Notes: generated from the sequence alone by a model not told the origin. A DNA stretch of 64,000 nt from Brachionus manjavacas (GCA_019054805.1 JAHQIY010000020.1:806001-870000); one strand, 5' to 3'; numbered from the stretch's first letter, positions 34,653 through 47,613 are shown. A program made the numbers and translations.

Positions 34653-37600
34653 TTGAGAACGATGAGTTCCCAAATGGATAAGCATTTGTTTGAAGAAAAG
34701 TTTGAGTTTATTTTAGAATCATTGGAACCATTGATAAACCAAATATTGGTGCCCGATGCTAAATTCACATTGAGTGGAAAATCGCGCAGTGCTCGTCACT
34801 TGATAAAATTTTTGAAAAATTCTTTAGAACAATTTGCCAACAAATCGGCTGAGATAAGCATGGAGCTGTCGGCCTACAGGCCCGAGCTGGGCGAAGAAAT
34901 ATCCAAATTTCGAACTGGTGGCGCCGCTTTGACGCAAACAGCAGTTGATTTTGTCCAAGATCCATTGAATGCCAAAAAGAGGATTGTTCTCGGAAATCAA
35001 GCTAAACCGGTCCTGGTGTCTATGGCGCGCATTCTAGCCCTGTTTGATCTGATTGACCAAAAGACCCTGGTGATGATTGTGCATGAAATGAGTCACATTT
35101 TGAAAAGAATGAAGTTGACTGTATCCCAAAAGGATTTTATTCATGAATTCAAGTCCTTTGGAAAAAAGATGAAGGAATTTTTGGATGTTAGTCAAAATGT
35201 GATAGATTGCATGAAAATTTCCAAGGAAAAAGTCGCTCTTATTTCGGCCAGATCACTTTTGGCCAAGCAATCTTTGTTTCTCTATTCAAGTACATTGGTT
35301 TTTTTAAAACAACCAAAAAGCGACTCGACCAGAATGCTGCGCGATCAAGTTTATGAGCAAACATTTGATGCACTTGACACTATTGAAAACATTTTAAGCA
35401 ATAAATTTAAAGCAAATAGCTCAATTAGGCCAAAAAAATTATTAACTCAATTTATTGATTTAGAAGTATTTTATTAATTGATTTTTAATTTTGTGCTTAT
35501 TTATTTCTAGACAAAAGTTGATGCATTGTCGAACAGTGACAGCAAAAAGGAATTGATGAGTCAACTTGATGACGCTATTCGAAATATAAACCTAAGTCTC
35601 AATCAATCTATGCTGGAATCCGACCGAAAAGAATCACTGGTTTCTGAGTGCGAGCAAGTTCGGAGCGCTTTACAGCAGTTGTTCAAATCCTACCAGAATG
35701 TAATATTTTGTTTATAATAAAAAAAATTGATATTTTATCTTTAGTTTACTTACTTTAAAAATTTTAATTTAATTTTTACTCAAATAATTCAAATAAGAAA
35801 TTAAAATTTTTTTAATTTAATTTTTTTGTGATTTATTTAAGGCAAAGATTGGTTAAATAAATATTTTTCTTTGATATTTAAGGCTAGACTTAATTTTATT
35901 TGTAAAATTTTCTACAGAAATTTTTTCTTTTGATCTTTTAGTTTTTTTTATAAGAATTTTTTGCTGATTTATTTAGGTATGATCAAAATTATAAATTTAT
36001 TTTTAAACTTAAAAGTGTTTTTTAAAAGGTCATCATTCAAATAAGCTTTTTAGATCTTAATTTTCAAACTTTAAAAGTCTCTACGCATTATAAATTCCAT
36101 TAAAAGGTATCATGGAAAATTAATATTTTAGAGGCTGATAAATTATTAAAGAAAACAAGAAAAAAATCAACAAAATAATATTTTTTTCAATTTCCTCAGT
36201 TTAAGCTTTGTGAAGCTTAAAGAAACATTTTTAAAAAAAACATTTTTTTTGTTAATTTAAATAAATTAGACATTAATTAAATTTACTTAAATTAATAAAT
36301 TAATTCAATTTTTTCTCTTAAATAATGATTGAATTTTATTGAATTCATTCCTAAATTATATTTTGAATTTTTCTGTATTAAAGTCTGATTTTTTTTTAAT
36401 TTTCTTCAAGTTGGTTTTTGTGCTGAGCAAAAATTGTGACCATCGAGTCACAATATCTATCTTTTTCAAATACTTTATTTTTACACAATCAATACCAAGA
36501 TAAAAATTATCATTATATTTTTATTTACTTATATGCAAAAAAAATTATGCACAAAGGCCTAAGGGTTTTTTTAACCCATCAAAAAAATAAATTGTCAATT
36601 TTATTTTTTCATTAGAATTTTCTAGATAATTTTAAAAAATAATTTCAATTATTTGATTTATTTTTTTTACTTAAAATCAGTGATTTTTTTTCAAACGTTT
36701 ATGAAACTAAAATTTTAATAAATGATGAAAGTTATATCATCAAACTAAAGCTATAGAAAAATGGAGCCAAAATGTCAAATTTTTTAATGATTTGTAACTT
36801 GTCCATGAGAAATATAAAAATTTAGTTAAAATTTAAGAAAAAAATTCTTTTATTAACTTTTATCAAACTTTTTTCAATGTTTTTTATATAAATTATTTAT
36901 TTTCTTCCCTAAAATATGCTTAATTTGAGAATTTAAGTTCAGAAAAATTGAAGATAAAATTTCTGTTTATTTGAAATTAAATTTAAAAAATTTTAATCTT
37001 TAAAATGTGATATTTTATTTTCAAAAATTAAAGGTAAGAAATTCTCAAAATAGCCACGAAATAGAAAAATACAAAGGTGAGTTTATTCAAAAAAATCGTA
37101 GTATTAGACGACAAATTCGTCAGTTGGTAGTGGAAAATTTCAGTCTAATTTCGAACCAACCATTGGATAATTTAATCGAAGGGGCCAAATCAGGAGACTT
37201 CGGCATCTTAAATGACACAGTCTTAAATTTTGAAATATATGCCAAAAATTTAATAGACTCTAGTCATTTGGCCTGTGCACTCTCGAACAATAGAGAGGGC
37301 ATAAAATTGGTCGAGTTGGCCGCCGAAAGATTGGCTCTTCTGGTTCCACTGGTTATCAAATCGGCTCAGATCTTGTGCAATGATCCATCGGACCCAGAAG
37401 CCAACAAAAACATGGTTTTTTTTCGCACAGAATGGCTCAATCAAGTCAACATACTAAGCCTATCAGTTGATGATATAATTTCTATCAATGATTTTATGGC
37501 CATGTCCGAGAGTCAGATACTTCAAGACATGAATAAATGCGTCATAGCCATGAACAATTTGAATGCAATAGAACTAAAAGACATTTCTGATCGGGTCGTT

Positions 37601-40600
37601 GCCAGAACGAACCGAATGTGTGATTTAGTCATGATGGAAATTTTTAATTATGAACCATGTGACTTTACCGAAAGAATTAGCCAATCTGTTAGATATGTCC
37701 GCAACAGAATTTTAGTCAATTTTGCCAGCTCAGCAGAATTCAGTACGCAAGCTATGTGGACAAAACCTATCCGGGACTTGAATGAGAACGAGTTCATGGA
37801 CTCATCGCGGCTTCTGGTAGACTCGATTAGAGACCTACGCAATACATTGCTGCAGATACCACAAGATGAGTCAGATAATCTGCTGGACGAAACAGAGGTT
37901 CAACACGAACAAGCTGAGGATCAAGTAGAACAAGAGTCAAATGTGGAAATTACTGAAGAGATAAATGAAAAATTGAATTCATTTGACCAAGAAAGAACAA
38001 ATTTTGACCGCGAAGTACTCAAGTGGGATGACAATTCAAATGACATAATTGTGCTATCTAAACAAATGTGTGTTCTAATGATAGATATGACTAATTTTAC
38101 AAGAGGTAAGGGTCCCATTAAAAGTATCGCTGGGATTATACAAGCGGCAAAGAAAATATCTGAAATCGGCACTAAATTGGAAAAATTATGCCGCAATTTG
38201 CATGATGAGTGCCCCGAGTCCCAATCTAAAAAAGAACTAAATCGATATTTGAATTTAATTCCGCTATTTTGTAATCAGCTCAATATTGGTTCAAAAGTAA
38301 AGGAGAATATTATTGATGTAAGTTTTTTCCCTAATTTTGAAAATTATTTAATAAAAATTTGTTGAGAAAATTATCTAGGACTAATTAGCTTTAAAATTGT
38401 TTGTCTATCAAACATATTTGCTAGTCAGCAGATGTAAATAATTTCTAAAAAATTTTTTATTTAATTCTAAGTTTTGTTTAACTTGAAGAAAATTTAAAAG
38501 ACTTTTTAAAATATCTGATAACCACTTGATGTTTGAATCAAATCTTTGAATTTATTTGTTAAGAGGTTTAGATTTGGAGATAGCTTGTTATTACATGCGA
38601 GAGCAAAATCACATAAAAAAGTGTCATGTTTTTTTTTTAATTCTTCTACCATTTAATAAAATTTTTTAACGCAAAATTACCACTTTTAACAAACCATACT
38701 GTGATTTTTTTGTTTTCTCGGGAATGAATATCTTTCAAGTATTTTAAATTTTAATAATTACTAAGTTAGACAAAATTATATTAATTGATAATTATTAGAA
38801 GGGTCTACTTGACCAACATACTATCAAATCTTTTCAGCATACTCATTTTTTATCTCAGCATACTTTACTTATTAGCACACTTTTTGCTGAAAAACATATC
38901 TTTTTAAAAAAAATGTTTAGTATACTGAATTTTTGAAATAAATAAAAAATTTTATATTAAAATATTTTAAATTTAAGAAAATGTTAAAAAATTTAATTTA
39001 AATTTTTTATCAATGCATCTCTCATTTTTTCAGTCCACCAAGTTTGTGGTTGTTTAAAAAATTATTAGACTGTTGTAATTATCTTATTGCTAATAAATTA
39101 CCACCAAACATTTCAAATAAAAATAAAAATTTGAATTGCGAGTTTTAAGCTAAATTTTAATCTCATCAGTAACTTTAAAAAGGAAGGAAAACTAATTATC
39201 TTGTTCAAAAAATTCCCATTTCGAATGCTTTTTGGCGAATTGTTTGCACTTGCCGGGAAATGATTCAAGTGAAAATTCGGGAAATTTTTTTAAAAAATAG
39301 CATTGGTATGTCAATCAGATTTTAGTATGTTATTAAGGTATTTGGTATGTTAATAATGCAAGTATAGTGGGTATGCTGAAAAGTTTTTTCGGTATGCTAA
39401 ATCCCATTATTAGAATAAGAAAAAATAAAAAAATAAAAACTTTTTTTTTTCAAAAAATTCTTACATCTAAGTATTCTTGATGGTGGATTTCCTCGCTAAA
39501 TTAAAAAAAGTAAAAAATTAAAATTATTAAGGCGCTTATCCAAATAAAATAATAATAATAATAAGTATTCTTTTATAAACACCAAGAAAAATTTAATAAA
39601 TGTGCAAAACCTTATCTAGTTAAAAATCAAAATATTTTTTAAAACACATTCATGGACTAAAATAAATTTGAATCATGTTCTTAAATTTTATATTTTAGGG
39701 GTTGTGAAATTCGTTTCAATTCGATCTTTTCGATTCTGAAAAACTTAAATAACTTTTTTACTTTTTTACTTAAATAACTTTTCTTTTTTTTTTTAGTTGT
39801 TTGAGTTCCAATTAAGAATCAAGTGCTGACAAAAAATGAATTCAAAGCTTCTCTACTCAAACATATTTTGAAAATAATATTTTTTTATAAGTTATACGCC
39901 AAAAAAGAGATTGAAAAATACATTAAAAATATTGTTTTTTTTTTAAAAAAGGATTTTATTATTTTCATGTCTGTAAATTAAATCAGTTTAAAAAATCCTG
40001 GAATATTAAATATTAAGATAAGAATATCAGAAATTAAAAAAAACGAAAAAAACCTTCTTGTTAAAATCTAATTTGAAAAAATATCAATTTTCGTTTATTT
40101 TTTTGTAAATTTTCAAAATATATTTCAACCCGTTTAAGCTAAAATTTTTAGTATTAAAAAATTTTAACTTTGTCTTAAGACAATGTTTTTATCCAATTTG
40201 GAAAAAAATGCGTAATTTTTTTTTAATTCAAAATAAATAAATCTGTGACTTTAGTTTTAGATTTGGAGATAGCTTGAACTAAAGTCACACTCTTTCGCAC
40301 TCTTTTAACACTAAAAGAGTGCGATTTAAACTAACACCCACATTTCTATCCTTAAAATTTCCTAGCTTTTCTTCTTTTATCCTACCACTATTTTAATATA
40401 ATTACCTAAAACTGTTTAACTTTACTTCTAATTTACAATTAATTTTATTTTTCTTATTTAAAAGCCGGAAAGTGCGTCATCACTTCTTATTTCGTCAAAA
40501 AATCTGATGAACACTGTTGCATCGGTGGTAAAAGCGTCTTATGTTGCGTCTACCAAATACACTAGTAAAACTGGATCAAAAAAGCCAATTGTTCAATGGA

Positions 40601-40731
40601 AAATGAAGCCTCCCGAGCTGAAGCCTTTGGTTGTAAAGCAAACTCAGTATGACACAACTGGGCTGGTGCGTAAGGCGTCAAAGCGAAACATTATGACTCC
40701 TTTAAAACTTCTAAGTGAGTTCGAAGCATGA
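34653..40731 (+). CDS. CTNNA: Alpha-catenin (cadherin-actin linker)
   Basis: It links cadherin-bound beta-catenin to F-actin at adherens junctions. Exons 34653-35465, 35511-35699, 37034-38317 and 40465-40731 join in phase to 850 residues, slightly shorter than the vertebrate 906. The vinculin-family N-terminal bundle is weakly conserved (LEPLINQIL). Later parts are unmistakable: ALSNNREGIKLVELAAERL, ISINDFMAMSESQILQDMNK, DENEF-type LNENEFMDSSRLLVDSIRD, then KWDDNSNDIIVLSKQMCVL, TNFTRGKGPIKS, and in the last exon NLMNTV followed by VKASYVASTKY and WKMKPPELKPLV. These last belong to the actin-binding domain, distinguishing alpha-catenin from vinculin and alpha-catulin. Introns of 1.33 kb and 2.15 kb contain no other gene. 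A candidate poly(A) signal AATAAA at 40826 lies beyond the stop of the converging neighbour. Confidence 0.95.
40245..40323. repeat. Two adjacent perfect hairpins in the last alpha-catenin intron
   Basis: A 12-bp stem (40245-40256 with 40277-40288, GTGACTTTAGTT) and a second 12-bp stem (40296-40307 with 40312-40323, CGCACTCTTTTA, 4-base loop) lie side by side about 140 bases before the last exon. Part of the first loop (TAGATTTGGAGATAGCTT) recurs at 38568-38585 in the same intron. Confidence 0.7.
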
Positions 40732-40823
40732 GTTTCTATGGAATTAGAACATTTACGTCACCAGAAAATGGCGTTTAAATAAGAAATAGAAAAAACTAAA
40801 AAATTTTATTTATTTTCATAATT

Positions 40824-41681
40824 TTAATAAAAGTTTAAATAAAACCTATGTAACTTATAAAAATCATGAATCGATTTCGCCAACTTGGCAGCGTTAAGCT
40901 TTGCAACTTCAATTGATTTCCTCAAACCATAAGTCAACTCGATCTGAATTGTGTTCACTTTTTGGGATTTATGAGCAGCTGTTATGAATCCACCAGAATA
41001 GTAGCCTCCTTGGCCAGGTCTTTTAATCGAAGGCGAAGGGACAACTCTAAAATTTTCTCTTTCCATAAACGCCCCGAAAGAAACATTTCCTCTAATTATT
41101 TCTTCCATCGAATATGCCCCAGACTCTTTGAGTGAATTTACTGAACTTTTGCTTGTCTCTTCGAGCAAGTCCTTATTCAGCTCATTTCTGCTTAATAGAT
41201 ATCCAAGTTCAGTCCAATTTTCTTTATGTGACTGACCATGTATGTCAAAAATAAGTAAATATTTATAGACTTGACTCATATTTTTGGCATAGTCTGATAT
41301 AAATTTGTGGTATTCAAAATGAGCCGCATGGCACTCTAAATTAGGAGTTTGGCTAGAGCAACAAACACTCGAATTTCGGTTCGAGTCCATTTTTTTCCTA
41401 TGAAGGTTATTGTAGACCATAAAAGGTTTCTGACCAAATAAACCATGCAATTGGGAGCTTAACTCCTCGCCAAAGGGTCTAGTGTTATAATCACCTTTGA
41501 AATTTCCCAGTCCATCTTCGGTACGATCGGGTATTTCATCAGGAAAAAGAAATCCACCATGCGGCACACTTATCAATATGTTAAAATTTCCAATTTCGAA
41601 TTCGGTATATTTTTTGTGACCAAAAAATGTACTTGCTTTAATTGCGCTAATAAAATAGAAAAAAATTAAAATTTTCAACAT
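40824..41681 (-). CDS. Secreted N-formylglutamate amidohydrolase-like protein
   Basis: A single-exon gene of 285 residues with a clear signal peptide (about 1-16). Conserved features of the N-formylglutamate amidohydrolase family are SVPHGG near 40, DYNTRPFGEEL near 65, NNLHRKKMDSNR near 91-102, IFDIHGQSH near 144-152 and QIEL near 246, with His and Asp/Glu residues suitable for a metal site. Bacterial members are cytosolic enzymes of histidine breakdown; secreted animal members have no firmly known role, so the substrate is left open. Six cysteines, two adjacent, fit an extracellular location. It converges on alpha-catenin with stop codons only 92 bases apart. AATAAA on the minus strand (40805-40810) is its poly(A) signal. 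Confidence 0.7.
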   Translation of the reverse strand: MLKILIFFYFISAIKASTFFGHKKYTEFEIGNFNILISVPHGGFLFPDEIPDRTEDGLGNFKGDYNTRPFGEELSSQLHGLFGQKPFMVYNNLHRKKMDSNRNSSVCCSSQTPNLECHAAHFEYHKFISDYAKNMSQVYKYLLIFDIHGQSHKENWTELGYLLSRNELNKDLLEETSKSSVNSLKESGAYSMEEIIRGNVSFGAFMERENFRVVPSPSIKRPGQGGYYSGGFITAAHKSQKVNTIQIELTYGLRKSIEVAKLNAAKLAKSIHDFYKLHRFYLNFY

Positions 41682-42084
41682 TTTTTTATATTTTATTCAA
41701 TTTATTTCACTCATTTTTATACTAATTTTTATACTCATTTTTAATTCGAATTGATTTTAAATGCTAAGCCTTATCTAAACATCTGAATTTTTTTGACTCA
41801 ATTTTTGACATTTTATTTTCAAGCTAACTCTCACATGTTTTTTTTAATTTGATTAAATTTTAGTTCTAGCAAAAAAATTCCAATTTAAAAAGAGTTTTAA
41901 TTAAGTAATAAATTAAGTAGTGTGAATAAATAAATTTAAAATATGCCTCAAATGAACTAAACTAAATCATAATTATCGAAAGACTACCTTTTAATTCAAT
42001 TTCGAAACATCAAATTTTTAATTAAATTCTAAATTTGAAATTAGATTTTAAACTAGGCGAATAAATTCAAATGAATCATTAACG
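41682..42084. promoter_or_regulatory. Divergent intergenic region
   Basis: 403 AT-rich bases between the starts of the amidohydrolase-like gene and SECISBP2. They must include both promoters or 5' UTRs. No defined element is visible. Confidence 0.35.
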
Positions 42085-45000
42085 ATGACACTTTCTCCTA
42101 ACGCTCAAGAATTTATACCCATAGCATATTCGATACCATCGGTGCAAACGTTTGTTTTAGATCCGTCCACAGGCACCACTTCTCCTGTTATCATTTCACA
42201 CATTCCATTCAGCTATACCTCTAGTCCTTATTATGCACCTAATCAATTTATGATCCCGAACCAGATTTTTTATCAGTATCCGTCCAATTTACCAGCTCCA
42301 GTCCAAACCACTCAAAGCCTTAGTGTGCCTCATGAGCCATACATAGCCGACCAAAAAATGTACCAAAAAGTATTCAATAATATAAATCGTATAAAACAAA
42401 CAATAGAGTGTCATTATAATATTCAAAACCAGCCTGATTGTTTGACTCCCAAAAATAGCATGGTTTTTGGTAAGTCTGGTGGAAAAATTTCGCATACAAA
42501 TCAGAATATTAAGCAAGCAGTATGTTTTAAGCTAAATGATGGTGATTTTCCGCAACTTGGTCTTTCTGACAACACAGAAAAAAATATTAGTAAGTAGAAA
42601 ATATTTATTATTTTTGACTTGAAAATTTTTACGTAATAGTCATTTTAAAAACTATACAATACTTTTTTTGAATAATTTAAATTACATTTTGAATTTGAAA
42701 TAAGAGAATTATATTAAAATAAATTAAAATTTCTAAAAAATTGCTATGTAATTTATGAAATAGGTTTTCAATCTTTATTTTAATTAATTAAAACAATTCT
42801 TTTTAACAAATAATTCCAAAATGTTAAAAAATATCTGATATCACTTAATATCAATTGTAAGTCAATTTAAATCCGAAATTTTTAATTTATTCATTCAAAT
42901 TTAATGGGATTAAGTTTTGACATGAGCTTTAAATAAGTAAATTAAAAAATAACTCATTTATTTTTTTAATCTTTGTTTTTCTAAATAATTTAGGCAAGAA
43001 AAATTTTATGTTATAATAATTTTATAAAATGTTATAAAAAAATACCAAACGTGTCTATTACAAAGGAAAAGAACACATAATCTTCATCCAAAATTTGTAT
43101 CTTTTGATTTTATATTCTCATAATCTTTTATATTTTTTTTTATTTTTTTAAATGCCAAAATCAATATAGAGTATAGTGCTACTGAAATAAGATTCTGAAA
43201 CAATTTTCAATTTTTGGTCTGGTAAATTTGCAGTAAATTAATCATAAAATATTATATTGCACAAAACAAAGATTTAGACTGAAATGATAATTTGGTTAGA
43301 AAATGGATTCTTTAGTTTAAAAAAATTAAAAATTATTCATGTTTTAAAATTTTATAAAGACAATATTTTTTTATTATTGTAAATAATTATTTTATACAAT
43401 ATTGTAAAAAATAAGTAATGCTAAATAATTTCTTTTTAAAAAGAAATAAATTATTTATCTTGAAAATAGCTTCAAATTGATAAAAAAAATTGATATTTGA
43501 TTTCATATCAGTTCAATAATAAATTATCAATAAGGTAGAAAGTGTTCTCATAATAAAAACAGCTTTTTATTTTTTTCTTTTATTTTTTAAAAATATTATT
43601 TTTAGGGCTAAAAATGAGTTGAAAAATATATATTGGAACTTAAAAACGAGCTTGTCAAGTTTTTTCATGACTTCAAACAATCTTTTCAAAGAAACAATAT
43701 TATCTTCAAGTGCATTTTGATTTTTTACAATACGATTTTAAAAATAAAAACATACCTTTTGTTGTTGTCACGTGCTTTTTCATATGTCAGATTGTTTTGC
43801 CAATATCATTCTTAAATTTTAATTTTTCAATCAAATCTTATGTTGACTCGAATGGTTAAGAAATTAAGGTGAGCACATTTTTTGGTATTTGGAAGGTGAC
43901 GTGTTGAATGAATAATTTTGTTGCTTTTTCTTAAGTCTATGTTTTGAAGTCATTAAAAGTTAAGACAAATAAGAAAAAAAATGTTCTAAAATTTATTGTA
44001 AGTTAAAACATAAAACAAAAAATATTAAACAAGAATTGAGTAAGACGCTGAAATGATTAAATCATTCAGATATAATATTATAACCTAAATTAAAATTCAG
44101 CATCTAAAATATAAATTTGATTAAATAAAAAATATCCAAATCAACATGGCTTTAATTTTAGATATTAAGAAATTTTTTTCGAGCTATAATTACAAATATT
44201 TTAATTATTTTAGATCCGGAATGCAGTCCCTTGAGAGCTAGTAGCGATGAGAAGTCAAACGATTCTACTCCAAAATCCAATATTCACTCGCTGAACACAG
44301 AATTTGCCAATATGGTAACTGCATTGCAACTAGGACCTGAAATGAATTGTAAAAAAGATCACAGAAGCAGGAACCATGCATGTTATAGTCAACTAGTGGT
44401 ACCCCAATTTATTAATCCACTTGACTCAACATGTTGTGTCAAACGCGGCAAAGAACACGAAAAACCTAGAAAAAAAAAGAGCACACTTAAAAAAATTATT
44501 TTACGTGAGAGGGAAGAAAAGAAAAAACAACAGGAACAAAACATTGAAAGTCTCGATGACGACTCAAGTGACACCGCCAATTTGAATCATTTATTTAATG
44601 CAGATAATGATGAACTAAATGAAAATCAAGTTGATGATCAAATCGAATTGATATCACCCATTAGTCAAAATTCCCCTTCGAGCTATAACCCCAGTCCATG
44701 TGGCTCACTAAACTTTAACACCGAACACTGTTTATCCCTTGATAAACTCGAGGAACGAGCCAAGCAAAAAATTCACTCGAGAAAATTCCGCGAGTACTGC
44801 CATCAAATAATCAACAAAGACATCGATGAAACATGCACTTTGCTTCTACAGGAAATAGTTCGCTTTCAGGATCGTTTGTACCAAAAAAATCCAATAAAGG
44901 CCAAACTAAAACGCAGATATGTAATGGGCATTCGCGAAGTCACCAAACATTTAAAATTGCTCAGAATAAAGTGTGTCATTCTAGCACCCAATTGTGAAAA

Positions 45001-45871
45001 GATAGAATCTAAAGGTGGTTTAGATGACGCTATAAATTTAATAATACGAACATCCATGGAACAAAATATACCATTTTTATTCGCACTGGGACGCAAAGGA
45101 CTTGGCAAAGCGGTCAATAAACTAGTGCCTGTTTCTGTAGTTGGGATTTTTGACTATGGTGGAGCTGAGCATTATTTCGAAAAGTTGGTCGGATTGGCAA
45201 ATAATGCAAAAATGACCTATCAACATATGGTCGAAGAATTTGAGAGGGAGGAATGCGAAAATTTGATAACTAATCAATCGAATATTGTCAATGCAATAAA
45301 TGAAAATTTGGAACCACTGCCCACTAATACAGGTCCATTGGTCACAAGTCAAATTTTTTCCAAAATACCTAGTCACATGGCACATTCGAGGACACCGTCA
45401 AACGGATCCAACATATCAATAGAACCATTCTATCACATGAATTATCACCACTCTCATTCAAGAAGCGCTTCTGGCACATTTAACTACGGACACACAACTC
45501 TGGTCAGTGGACACAGTAGGTCGGCTTCCGGAGGAGGCATTGGCGCCGGCGGAATTAACTTTGATGTGTTGATGAATAGCAAAAGCTGGACTCACTCAAG
45601 AACACCGTCTAACTGTAGCAATATTTCCTATATAAGTCGATTGTCCGAGCCCATATCCGAGTTGGATAATAATTTTGTTCTAAACTCGACTCAAGCAGCA
45701 GTTAATTTCTACAATGAACAAGTTAAACAAGAGATGAAAGATTTGAATGAAAGTTCGGATCAGGATGTAAATGTGGAAGTTGCTGAATCTCTGGCAAATA
45801 TACACTTAGGGTGCATAAACGAATCAGATGCTGGCAATGACGCTGATAGCGAAAATGTCAGCAAGCCTTAA
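42085..45871 (+). CDS. SECISBP2: SECIS-binding protein 2 (SBP2/SECISBP2-like)
   Basis: It binds the SECIS element in selenoprotein mRNAs and recruits the selenocysteine elongation factor, allowing UGA to be read as selenocysteine. Exons 42085-42589 and 44214-45871 join across a 1.6-kb intron (split codon, phase 1) to 720 residues. The RNA-binding L7Ae/SBP2 domain is at about 355-505: REYCHQIINKDID, EIVRFQDRLYQKNPIKAK, VMGIREVTKHLKLLRIKCVI, LAPNCEKIESKGGLDD, NIPFLFALGRKGLGKAVNK and PVSVVGIFDYGGAE. The N-terminal exon is low-complexity and poorly conserved, as is usual; it retains a short FKLNDGDFPQLG motif known from SBP2 N-termini. A basic KKKSTLKKIILREREEKKKQ patch sits before the domain. 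The C-terminal tail carries four HSR(T/S)(P/A)S motifs. AATAAA signals lie at 46016-46025. It could be the SBP2 or the SECISBP2L type; invertebrates usually have one gene. Confidence 0.93.
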
Positions 45872-46454
45872 AGCTGATAATTGAATTTAAATGACGGCTT
45901 AGATTGAACCTGATATTAAAATTTATGATAAAATTTTTTAAAAGAAATTGTTTTCTTTTTTAAGCATTTTTTGAATTTGTTAAAAATTTTTACTTAGTTT
46001 TTAGTATTTTAATTAAATAAATAAAATATTCTTTTATTAATATAAATCTATTTTATTATGATTAGATATTTTTAGACAAATGACCATGGGCTACTTAGGA
46101 AAAATTTCTTAACACGGAGCAGGTTTGGAAATTTTTTCACAAAATAACTCACTTTCTGTCAAATAAACTTACTTTCCATCAGAAATTTTAGACACTTCCT
46201 TCTCTCTTTTAAAAGTAACAAAAAATTGAACACCATCACATTAGTTTTTACTAATTTTCTATTGCTAAGTGTTAAACACTTAGAAATTTCTTAACCAAAT
46301 TAGTTAAAATTCAAAATCAGATTTGAATTTAAGTTGTTATAAAAAGTTTGAAAAATGTCAAAATTTAAAAGGTTTTAAACAATATAAATTTTTTGTAACA
46401 AAAAAATTTTAACTTAATCAGATTTTTAAGTTAATTTTTGACTTTTGACCAACT
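45872..46454. other. SECISBP2 3' UTR and spacer
   Basis: Holds the SECISBP2 poly(A) signals near 46020 and otherwise AT-rich DNA up to the target-site duplication of the hAT element. Nothing else seen. Confidence 0.5.
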
Positions 46455-46462
46455 CTGAATTT

Positions 46463-47318
46463 TAGGGCTGGTAGCTCGGTTAGACATCATAAACCGGTCC
46501 CGTAACCGGTTTAAAATTTTTTGTTGGTTTTAGAACAGGTTAGGATGTGTAACCAGTTCCATTAACCAGTTAAAAATTTTAATCGGTTACGGAACCGGTT
46601 TATAAATTCTAACCGGCTACATAACCGGTTAAAGTTTGTCTTAACCGGATTTATGAATAAAAAAATTAGATTAAAACTTCATTGATAAATCTTTAAGCTA
46701 AAACATGAAATAAAAGTTATTAAACAAAATCAATCAATTTTTTCGTTTCCATGAATTTAGGCAAATCAATTTTTTTACACTTTTCGGGTCTAAAGAAGTT
46801 CTATCTTTTGTAACAAAAAGTCCACCAGCCGAAGAAGTTTGTTCAGATGGAACACTTGAAGGACTTATGCTCAAGTAGAATTTTGCTACTAATTTTATAA
46901 AATTCAAATCTTCAATTCTTCACTTTCATATTTTGTTTTTCAATTTAGATGATCATAAAAAGATTACTCGGGACAGGCAATCTTATTCTTCTCAAACCTT
47001 TTTATTTGATTTGAATCAAAATTTTGCTAAAAAGTCTATTGAAAAAAGGATGAATTTTTTTGCATAATTTTTAAAAATTTAATTTAAAAAAAATATAAAA
47101 ATTTAACTCAAGAAATTAATGTTCCTTTTTAACCGATTAGAAACGGTTTCATACCTGCTTAGGATTTTTGACCGGTAACTAAATTTGGTTATAAATTGTA
47201 ATCGGGTCTGAAACCGGTTTCAATATTTTAACCGGCTACATTAATCGGCTTTTATTTAAAACCGATTAATATTTTAACCGGTTTAGAACCGTTTTTTTTA
47301 ACCGATCTACCAGCCCTA
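46463..47318 (-). mobile_element. Defective hAT transposon with 8-bp target duplication
   Basis: The element starts TAGGGCTGGTAG and ends with its reverse complement; terminal inverted repeats are 20 bp with one mismatch (46463-46482, 47299-47318). Both sides carry the same 8 bases CTGAATTT (46455-46462 and 47319-47326), the duplication size of the hAT superfamily. Many AACCGG or CGGTT motifs crowd both ends, as expected for subterminal transposase-binding repeats. Inside, on the minus strand (about 46877-46738), is a decayed transposase C-terminus: SVPSEQTSSAGGLFVTKDR and SVKKLICLNSW correspond to the hAT dimerisation region. The rest of the transposase is deleted, so the copy cannot move by itself. 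Confidence 0.9.
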
Positions 47319-47613
47319 CTGAATTTTAAAAATTATTTAAAAAAAATACAAATAAAACAAGTTCTAAATTTTAAATGTTATTTTTCTCAAAGCTAATTGA
47401 TTTTTGTGAATTTAGGTTGATTTAATTTCCTAAAGATTTAATTATTTAAAAAGTATTTTTTTCCAAATTTCAATTAGATTTTTTAAAATTTCCATTCTCG
47501 TTAGGTCTCATAAAAGTTGTTTTTATAATTTTTTTAAAATTTTGAAATTTTTTTTTTACTTTTTTAATAAGTTTTTAACAAATTAATAAACTATTTTTTT
47601 CCAATTTTTTTAT

